A DNA stretch of 38,937 nt from a bacterium (lineage in GTDB: Bacteria; Bacillota; Clostridia; Lachnospirales; Lachnospiraceae), in NCBI GenBank assembly GCA_023667365.1, contig JAMPAG010000023.1, positions 1 to 38,937 on the forward strand, given 5' to 3'. Positions 34,200 through 38,937 of this stretch are shown here, one piece after another. Numbering within the stretch: the stretch's first letter is position 1; every line of letters begins with the position of its first letter. The position numbers were made by a program, and so were the translations under genes. Below the pieces are notes generated by a model. The model saw only the letters and a program-made list of their open reading frames with translations, searched no databases and was not told the origin of the DNA.

Positions 34200-35003
34200 A
34201 TGGAAATAAGAACAGAGGAGAGAACGGAGCATACGGGCGTCATGGTGCAGGAAGGCAGGCAGTGGCAGGCGGACCTGCAGGGACAGGCGGACAGGCAGGG
34301 ACAGGCAGACATGCGTGGACAGACGGACCTGCAGGGACAGACGGATAGGCAGTGGCAGGCAGACTTGCAGGGACAGGCGGATAGGCAGGGACAGGCGGAT
34401 AGGCAGGGACAGGCGGACCTGCGTGGACAGGCGGACCTGCGTGGACAGGCGGACCTGCGTGGACAGGCGGACATGCAGGGACAGGTGGACCTGCGGGAGC
34501 AGGCGGACTTTGCAGGGAAAGCGGACGGACAGGGACGGATGAGCGCAAGACGCGGGTATGTCAATGAAATGTCGTTGGAATTTGACGCAGTTTCCTTAAA
34601 CGAGAGTTTTGCGCGCGTTGTGGTCGCGGCGTTCATCACGCCGCTCAATCCGACGGTGGAGGAGCTTGCAGACGTGAAGACCGCGGTTTCGGAGGCGGTG
34701 ACAAACGCGATCATTCACGGATATGACGGCAGGGGCGGTAAGATCAACATGCATTGTCTGGTGACGGGAAATCTGCTGAGCGTCAACATTGAAGATCACG
34801 GTATGGGGATCGCGGACATCGGACAGGCCATGATGCCGCTGTTTACAACGAAACCGGAGCTGGACCGGTCGGGCATGGGATTCTCTTTTATGGAGGCATT
34901 TATGGATGACTTAAAGGTCGAGTCCCATGTGGGAGAGGGAACCAAGGTCTGTATGATGAAAAAGCTGGGGGACGCCTCATTACCGGCGCCGAAAGGGAAG
35001 TAA
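34200..35003 (+). CDS. spoIIAB: Anti-sigma F factor / serine kinase SpoIIAB with long repetitive N-terminal extension
   Basis: A 267-residue protein; SpoIIAB is normally about 145. The usual protein is complete from about residue 121: NEMSLEF and NESFARVVVAAF at the start, the ATP-binding motifs EAVTNAIIHGY, DHGMGI and TTKPELDRSGMGFSF, and a normal end. It binds SigF and phosphorylates SpoIIAA. The extra N-terminus contains about 15 tandem hexapeptides of the QGQADR/RGQADL type (residues 21-110). AGGAG lies seven bases before ATG 34200, at the place where the gene should begin after spoIIAA, whereas ATG 34539 has only a weak site, so the extension is probably translated. sigF starts immediately after the stop. 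Confidence 0.95.
   Translation: MEIRTEERTEHTGVMVQEGRQWQADLQGQADRQGQADMRGQTDLQGQTDRQWQADLQGQADRQGQADRQGQADLRGQADLRGQADLRGQADMQGQVDLREQADFAGKADGQGRMSARRGYVNEMSLEFDAVSLNESFARVVVAAFITPLNPTVEELADVKTAVSEAVTNAIIHGYDGRGGKINMHCLVTGNLLSVNIEDHGMGIADIGQAMMPLFTTKPELDRSGMGFSFMEAFMDDLKVESHVGEGTKVCMMKKLGDASLPAPKGK
34260..34529 (+). repeat. 18-base tandem repeat inside spoIIAB
   Basis: About 15 consecutive 18-base units of the form CAGGGACAGGCGGACCTG with a few substitutions. All keep the frame and code GQAD-type hexapeptides; units 10 to 12 are nearly identical. No stop codons arise in several frames, creating spurious frames on both strands. Confidence 0.95.
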
Positions 35004-35801
35004 ATGGACGAGACCGCTGCATTGATCGCACGTTCACAGGCAGGGGATAAAAAAGCAAGAGAAATACTGGTAGAAAAAAATTTAGGACTGGTCCATCATA
35101 TCGTCAAACGATTTCTTGGCAGGGGCATTGATGCGGAGGACCTGTTTCAGATCGGCAGCATCGGACTGATGAAAGCGATTGATAAATTTGATCTGAGTTA
35201 TGACGTTCGTTTTTCCACCTATGCCGTTCCCATGATCCAGGGCGAGATTAAGCGCTTCCTGCGGGACGACGGCATGGTAAAGGTCAGCCGCACGTTAAAA
35301 GAGAACGGCTGGAAAGTACGCCAGTCCATGGAGCGGCTGTCTCAGAAACTCGGCAGGGAAGCGACGCTGAATGAGCTTTCCGAGGATACGGGATTATGCA
35401 CGGAAGACATCGTGATGGCACTGGAGGCAAATATCGAAGTGGAATCCATCTACCGTTCCGTGTTCCAGTCCGACGGCAATGAGATTTATCTGGTTGATCA
35501 GGTCATTGCGGGCGGAAAAGGAAAGGGCGGCATCGGGCAGACCGCCGCGGGCGGATCGGGAATCGACAGCTACGGGATGGGAGACGGGCAGGATCCGGAG
35601 AAGGAGCGTCTGCTCAATCACATGCTTTTAGAGCAGCTCATCGGCAGTCTGGATGAAAAAGAACGGGAGCTGATCGAGCTTCGTTATTTTCAGGATAAAA
35701 CACAGATGGAAGTGGCAAAACGGCTGCGCATCAGCCAGGTGCAGGTCAGCCGCATGGAGAAGCGCATTCTGCTGCGTATGCGGGAGCGGGGGAGGGTATA
35801 G
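35004..35801 (+). CDS. sigF: RNA polymerase sigma factor SigF
   Basis: A 265-residue sigma-70-family factor that directs the early forespore programme. Region 2 has NLGLVHHIVKRFLGRGIDAEDLFQIGSIGLMKAIDKFD and RFSTYAVPMIQGEIKRFLRDDG; region 3 follows (about 100-150); region 4 ends with the helix-turn-helix TQMEVAKRLRISQVQVSRMEKRIL. Between regions 3 and 4 (about 170-198) lies a Gly-rich insert, GGKGKGGIGQTAAGGSG and onward, not typical of SigF. ATG 35004 directly abuts the spoIIAB stop, with AGGGAAG inside spoIIAB, so the two are translationally coupled. Confidence 0.96.
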   Translation: MDETAALIARSQAGDKKAREILVEKNLGLVHHIVKRFLGRGIDAEDLFQIGSIGLMKAIDKFDLSYDVRFSTYAVPMIQGEIKRFLRDDGMVKVSRTLKENGWKVRQSMERLSQKLGREATLNELSEDTGLCTEDIVMALEANIEVESIYRSVFQSDGNEIYLVDQVIAGGKGKGGIGQTAAGGSGIDSYGMGDGQDPEKERLLNHMLLEQLIGSLDEKERELIELRYFQDKTQMEVAKRLRISQVQVSRMEKRILLRMRERGRV

Positions 35802-35818
35802 CTTTTCTGAGGGAATCA

Positions 35819-35827
35819 TGGTATAAT
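35819..35827 (+). promoter_or_regulatory. Extended -10 promoter downstream of sigF
   Basis: TGGTATAAT is a perfect extended -10 element 18 bases after the sigF stop. It lacks a recognisable -35 and probably drives the PHP gene. Confidence 0.55.
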
Positions 35828-35866
35828 GAATAAGATTTTTTATAAATGCATATCACTGAGGATAAA

Positions 35867-35920
35867 ATGAAAGACATGTATGCGCCGGGAAAGCAGATTT
35901 CAGGACAAGAAGAAGTCTGA
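35867..35920 (+). CDS. Possible 17-aa leader peptide
   Basis: ATG 35867 has GAGGAT upstream and reads 17 codons (MKDMYAPGKQISGQEEV) to TGA at 35918-35920. It lies between the extended -10 at 35822 and the PHP gene. It may be a leader peptide or chance; no attenuator structure accompanies it. Confidence 0.25.
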   Translation: MKDMYAPGKQISGQEEV

Positions 35921-35952
35921 AGGCGCCGCATGGCCGGGGAGAGAGACAGGGT

Positions 35953-36732
35953 ATGAAATTTGACATGCATTGCCATACAAAGGAAGGCTCGATCGACGCG
36001 AAGGTCGGGCTGGAAAACTATGTCCGGAAGCTGGCGTCTCTCGGCTATGACGGAATGCTCGTGACAGATCACAATTCCTATAAGGGACACGACCAATGGG
36101 AGCGCCTGCGCGCGCATATTCTGTCTGCGGCGGGAAAACCTTTTGTCGTTTTACGGGGAATCGAATACGATACGCGGGATGCGGGGCATATGCTCGTGAT
36201 ACTGCCGGAGCGCGTGCGTACGCAGATGTTTACGGTGCGCGGCTTAAAAGGGAGGCAGCTCATCAAACGCGTACATGAACTGGGCGGAATCGTGGGTCCG
36301 GCGCATCCGTATGGAAATGGTTTTTTTGCACTCATGAACACGCGTCTTGGAAAAAGAAACGAGCACCTGATGCACAGCTTTGATTTTGTGGAGAGTTTTA
36401 ACGCCTGTGTGAAGCCCTTTCAGAACCGGCTGGCAAAGCGGCTGGCACAGCGCTACCGCAAGCCGGAATTTGGAGGTTCGGACGCGCACCGTCTGGAAGT
36501 GATCGGATCGGCGTATACCGAGATCGCGGGAAACATCCGCAATAATGACGATCTGATCCGCGCGGTCCGCTGGCGCGTGCCGATGACGGCGGACGGGGAC
36601 TGGGAGGATAAGGTCAGAAAGAAGCAAAGAAAAGCGGTGGAGGAGCTTTCGATCGCCGGTTACTGGATTTACAATAAAGTGTTTGCGGGATTAAATGTGT
36701 TCCGCAGGCGGAAATATGCAAAGATCATGTAA
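35953..36732 (+). CDS. PHP-domain metal-dependent phosphoesterase
   Basis: A 259-residue PHP-fold protein, predicted to hydrolyse phosphoesters using a metal cluster. The metal ligands are visible in order: DMHCHT (residues 4-9), VTDHN (near 37), RGIEYDT, GPAHPYG (near 117) and GGSDAHR (near 176). The basic, aromatic C-terminus (about 215-259) is an addition beyond the core. The substrate is unknown; relatives include histidinol and nucleotide phosphatases. GGGGAGAGAGACAGGG precedes the start. Lying between sigF and spoVAA, it may be expressed in the forespore, but its own upstream extended -10 suggests vegetative expression too. Confidence 0.88.
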   Translation: MKFDMHCHTKEGSIDAKVGLENYVRKLASLGYDGMLVTDHNSYKGHDQWERLRAHILSAAGKPFVVLRGIEYDTRDAGHMLVILPERVRTQMFTVRGLKGRQLIKRVHELGGIVGPAHPYGNGFFALMNTRLGKRNEHLMHSFDFVESFNACVKPFQNRLAKRLAQRYRKPEFGGSDAHRLEVIGSAYTEIAGNIRNNDDLIRAVRWRVPMTADGDWEDKVRKKQRKAVEELSIAGYWIYNKVFAGLNVFRRRKYAKIM

Positions 36733-36822
36733 ATATTAGGTAAGTATTCGGTAAGTATGATTTGCAGGAATCTGCACAGAATAATCTTCAAAGAAAAACT
36801 TTCGCGTAAGCGGAAGTCTTCG

Positions 36823-36847
36823 AAAGCGTGCATCGCACGCTTTTTTT
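36823..36847 (+). terminator. Terminator, first repeat unit
   Basis: AAAGCGTGC-ATC-GCACGCTTT followed by further T (36841-36847 are all T). It is the strongest of three similar hairpins (the others at 36903-36922 and 36977-36997) and probably ends the PHP transcript. Confidence 0.8.
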
Positions 36848-36976
36848 CCTATAGGGAATTTCGTGAACACGAAAGAATTTGCGAGAGCAAATTCTTTGAA
36901 AGCGTGCGAAGCACGATTTTTTCGATAGGGAATTTCGTGAACACGAAAGAATTTGCATGAGCAAATTCTTTGAAAG

Positions 36977-36997
36977 CGTGCGAAGCACGATTTTTTT
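36977..36997 (+). terminator. Terminator-like hairpin adjoining the spoVAA ribosome site
   Basis: CGTGC-GAA-GCACG, then A and seven T, one base before GGGGAGG. The stem is short (five base pairs). If spoVAA transcription starts upstream, this could act as an attenuator. Confidence 0.5.
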
Positions 36998-37011
36998 GGG
37001 GAGGATGGGCT

Positions 37012-37866
37012 GTGCGGATTTTTTATTTGAAGGCGGAGGAAAAGGTGGAACTGGAACGCAGGGACATCCGGCTTGCGGATGTGGCGGATGTCCTCTGCGA
37101 GGACGACCGCGCGCAGCGGGCGGCGCAGGAATTGATCGTATATCGGTTTTCCGGCGAGGAACGCGCAGTCATCGACGTATTAAAATTGATTGGTCTGCTG
37201 CATGAGAATTTTCCGGGCTGTCAGGTCGAAAACCTCGGCGCGGACGCTGTGCTGGCGGAATGTCATCAGATAAAACCGCATCCTGTGTGGGAAAAAATAA
37301 AGATTGCGCTGATTGCACTGCTCAGTTTTTTCGGCGCGGCGTTTACAATCATGGCGTTCCATAATGATATTAGTATTGACGATATTTTTTCCAAAGTATA
37401 TCTGCTGGTTACAGGGATGGAATCGGACGGTTTTACTGTGCTGGAAATTTCTTATTCCGTCGGGCTCTCGGCGGGGATTCTTCTTTTTTTCAATCATATT
37501 GGGACAAGGCGGATCACGAAGGATCCGACGCCGATTGAGGTGCAGATGCGCCAGTATGAGAGCGACGTTGTGACGGCGCTCGTGGAGAACGCAAACCGTG
37601 AGCGGGCGCACGCCGATTGTGGAGGGAAACGGGAGAATTGCGAGCAGGAGCACGCGAGACATGGAGAGAAGCGAGAGAATTGCAGGCGAGAGCACGCCAG
37701 ACATGAGCGGAGTGATACGAATCGCGAGCGGGCGCATGCAGGTCGGGAGAAGGAAAATACGGGCAAGGAGCGGGCGCACGCGGTTTGGAATGAGGCAGAA
37801 GAAACCGCGCATGATCGGATGGAAAGCGGCAGCAGGACGGATATGGAAGCAGGGAGGAAACCGTAA
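37012..37866 (+). CDS. spoVAA: Stage V sporulation protein AA with repetitive C-terminal tail
   Basis: A 284-residue protein; SpoVAA is about 206 in Bacillus. It belongs to the channel complex that moves dipicolinic acid into the forespore. GTG 37012 is the start: GGGGAGG lies seven bases upstream, and the product then begins MRIFYLKAEEKVELER as expected. Residues 1-95 are soluble; two membrane helices follow (about 103-125 and 145-170), then PTPIEVQMRQYESDVVTALVE, the usual end. A charged tail (about 194-284) is built from repeats such as EKRENC, EHARH and RERAHA, with two cysteines in its REN-C units plus one in HADCGG. It overlaps the spoVAB start by one base. Confidence 0.9.
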   Translation: MRIFYLKAEEKVELERRDIRLADVADVLCEDDRAQRAAQELIVYRFSGEERAVIDVLKLIGLLHENFPGCQVENLGADAVLAECHQIKPHPVWEKIKIALIALLSFFGAAFTIMAFHNDISIDDIFSKVYLLVTGMESDGFTVLEISYSVGLSAGILLFFNHIGTRRITKDPTPIEVQMRQYESDVVTALVENANRERAHADCGGKRENCEQEHARHGEKRENCRREHARHERSDTNRERAHAGREKENTGKERAHAVWNEAEETAHDRMESGSRTDMEAGRKP

Positions 37867-38318
37867 TGGAACAATTGCTGCTTGCCATACTCGGGCTCAG
37901 TTTCGGTGTGTTTACAGCAGGCGGCGTGTTCACGACCGTCATTGTCGTGGCGCTCATTCCGCGTTTTGCCGCCCGTTTTCATACGGCATATAAGATAGAA
38001 CTTTATGAAGAGTGGATTGTCGCGGGTGCGGTTGCCGGCGGCATTTTTGGCGTATACGCTCATCTGTGGGAAACGCCCTCGTGGGAAGAACGCGGCATGC
38101 TCTTAAAGTGTGCCGGTATAGCGCTGGTGATACTTTGGGCATTTTTTACGGGGATGTTCGTCGGCTGTCTTGCGCTCGCGATTGAGGAGATGCTCGGCGG
38201 ACTTCCCGTGTTTGCCCGCAGGGTGCATCTGCGCAAAGGGCTCGGCATCATCATTCTCTCCATTGCGGCGGCAAAGCTTGCGGGTTCCTTATGCTATTTT
38301 TATTTCGGATTGTTTTAG
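37866..38318 (+). CDS. spoVAB: Stage V sporulation protein AB
   Basis: A 150-residue membrane protein with about four helices; the family norm is about 141. Characteristic features are the GGVFTTVIVVALIPRF first part and FFTGMFVGCLALAIEEMLGGLPVFARR near the end. It acts with SpoVAA in the dipicolinic acid uptake machinery of the forespore membrane. The ATG overlaps the spoVAA stop (TAATG), implying coupling. spoVAC and later genes do not follow, so they must be elsewhere in this genome. Confidence 0.92.
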   Translation: MEQLLLAILGLSFGVFTAGGVFTTVIVVALIPRFAARFHTAYKIELYEEWIVAGAVAGGIFGVYAHLWETPSWEERGMLLKCAGIALVILWAFFTGMFVGCLALAIEEMLGGLPVFARRVHLRKGLGIIILSIAAAKLAGSLCYFYFGLF

Positions 38319-38338
38319 GAAAGCAATCATGCTAAAAT
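38310..38338 (+). promoter_or_regulatory. Promoter for the small membrane-anchored protein
   Basis: TTGTTT (38310-38315) and TAAAAT (38333-38338) are separated by 17 bases, with an extended TG at 38330-38331. It overlaps the end of spoVAB and separates the next gene from the sporulation cluster. Confidence 0.6.
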
Positions 38339-38376
38339 CGTAATGAACAGTCAGCGATCCGCATAGGGGGAAGTTT

Positions 38377-38721
38377 ATGAAAAAGTACGTATTGGTCATG
38401 ATCATACTAATCGTCGTTTTGGGCGTGTGTGGAATCATTTTTAGAAATAAACATGCTATGCTTTCTGCCGAGGAAGCGGAAGAAAGTTTGCAGAATTATT
38501 TAATAAGCGCCAGCCAATGGAAAGATGATTATGTCATTGAAGCGCTGAATCCTGTGACGGGAACGATTGACAATGACGAAGTATATCGCTTTGAGATAAG
38601 ATATAAAGATACCAATGAGCAGGTTGGAGATCGGTTAATAAGCAATTATGCCATCACATTGGATGGTAATATCATTTATTGGTATGATTCTGCAAACGAT
38701 GAATGGATCGTTCAGAAATAG
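38377..38721 (+). CDS. Small membrane-anchored extracellular protein, unknown
   Basis: A 114-residue protein with an N-terminal membrane anchor or signal segment (about 4-22, VLVMIILIVVLGVCGIIF) and a compact external domain (about 30-114) rich in charged and aromatic residues, with a YRFEIRYKDTNEQ strand and a DGNIIYWYDSANDEWI end. No lipobox pattern is convincing. No family recognised; the fold may be a small beta-sheet domain of the PepSY or NTF2-like kind, which is a guess. The start has AGGGGGAAG upstream. It is more AT-rich than its neighbours and has its own promoter, so it is probably separate from spoVA. Confidence 0.75.
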   Translation: MKKYVLVMIILIVVLGVCGIIFRNKHAMLSAEEAEESLQNYLISASQWKDDYVIEALNPVTGTIDNDEVYRFEIRYKDTNEQVGDRLISNYAITLDGNIIYWYDSANDEWIVQK

Positions 38722-38937
38722 CATGAAGCGATTTTTTGGGAAATTCTTATTGACAAACAATTAAACATATGCTTAAATGTTTATATCAAAGAGCAGACAG
38801 AACGATCAGCGGCATATTCCCGAACGGAAACAGGAGTGGGAACGAACGGCTGCCTTTTGGGAACGTTCTGTTGAAAAAAAGCAAATAGGTAATTGCGAAA
38901 CTCACTCCGTTCGTTTGCAATCTTGAACGAAAAGAGG
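38722..38937. other. Gene-free 3' end with promoter and palindromes
   Basis: No convincing coding start is present. Besides the promoter at 38750-38778, the stretch contains CAGAACG/CGTTCTG arms (about 38797-38875) and an ATTGCGAAA/TTTGCAAT near-palindrome (about 38891-38922), similar in style to the other palindromic elements in the window. Confidence 0.5.
38750..38782 (+). promoter_or_regulatory. Promoter with overlapping inverted repeat
   Basis: A perfect TTGACA (38750-38755), 17 bases, then TTAAAT (38773-38778). AAACAT (38763-38768) and ATGTTT (38777-38782) form an inverted repeat over the spacer and -10, as expected for a repressor site. The controlled gene lies beyond the window. Confidence 0.5.

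Larger units (their letters stand above)
36822..36998 (+). repeat. Tandem 75-base repeat carrying terminator hairpins
   Basis: Units begin GAAAGCGTGC at 36822, 36898 and 36972 (the last partial). Each full unit holds a GCGTGC-type hairpin with a T-run, a TTTCGTG-AA-CACGAAA hairpin and a GAATTTGC/GCAAATTC hairpin. It sits directly before spoVAA and its last T-run touches the spoVAA ribosome site. Confidence 0.9.

Noticed and set aside
34073..34714. 213-codon - strand frame with Cys/Pro/Ser repeats across spoIIAB
   Set aside because: A mirror of the 18-base repeat; it opposes conserved SpoIIAA and SpoIIAB coding and lacks a ribosome site.
36940..37011. SigG or SigF promoter for spoVAA
   Set aside because: No pair of elements with correct sequence and spacing was seen between the last repeat and the start codon.

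Overview
The window looks like a chromosomal segment of a spore-forming, Gram-positive member of the Clostridia, most likely Lachnospiraceae. The evidence is the complete spoIIAA-spoIIAB-sigF cluster followed by spoVAA-spoVAB, a T-box leader in front of valS, carbohydrate importers without their own ATPase, strong AGGAGG-type ribosome sites and a moderately high G+C content for this class. Almost everything is on the + strand. I saw no tRNA, rRNA, transposase, phage gene or CRISPR array.

Region 1 (1-4900) is mixed housekeeping and unknowns: a 93-aa Cys-containing small protein, a membrane diguanylate cyclase on the - strand, an ECF-transporter S component and a membrane-anchored transglutaminase-like protein with a Gly/Ala/Gln repeat region, closed by a clear rho-independent terminator.

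Region 2 (4950-23250) is an 18-kb beta-1,4-galactan (pectic galactan/arabinogalactan I) utilisation locus. A LacI-type regulator with candidate palindromic operators leads a co-directional run: a cytoplasmic GH53 endo-galactanase, a giant modular solute-binding protein, two sugar permeases, an NHL-propeller/TPR membrane protein, a YIP1-family membrane protein, a large exported DUF5696 protein that reads like a glycosidase barrel, two more permeases, a lipoprotein binding protein with a C-terminal galactan-binding-like module, and a secreted lipoprotein GH53 carrying the same module. The picture is surface cleavage of galactan, capture by CBM-tagged binding proteins, import through two permease pairs energised by an ATPase encoded elsewhere, and further cleavage inside. 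The NHL-YIP1-DUF5696 trio between two importers is the best candidate for an undescribed accessory system.

Region 3 (23250-33730) holds a MATE exporter fused to a cytidylate-kinase-like domain behind a terminator-like leader, an orphan 169-aa protein, T-box-valS, a FapA/DUF342 protein, folC, a 47-aa protein and a zinc-ribbon/TPR membrane protein that ends at a terminator.

Region 4 (33730-38937) is sporulation: spoIIAA, spoIIAB, sigF, a PHP phosphoesterase, spoVAA and spoVAB, then a small membrane-anchored protein and a final promoter whose gene lies outside the window. Several genes carry in-frame repeat or low-complexity expansions not expected for their families (SpoIIAB N-terminus, SigF linker, SpoVAA tail, LacI tail, transglutaminase linker), and several intergenic gaps hold palindrome-rich elements. 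Together these suggest a genome unusually prone to minisatellite and palindromic-repeat growth. All family assignments are from reading motifs by eye; no search was run.
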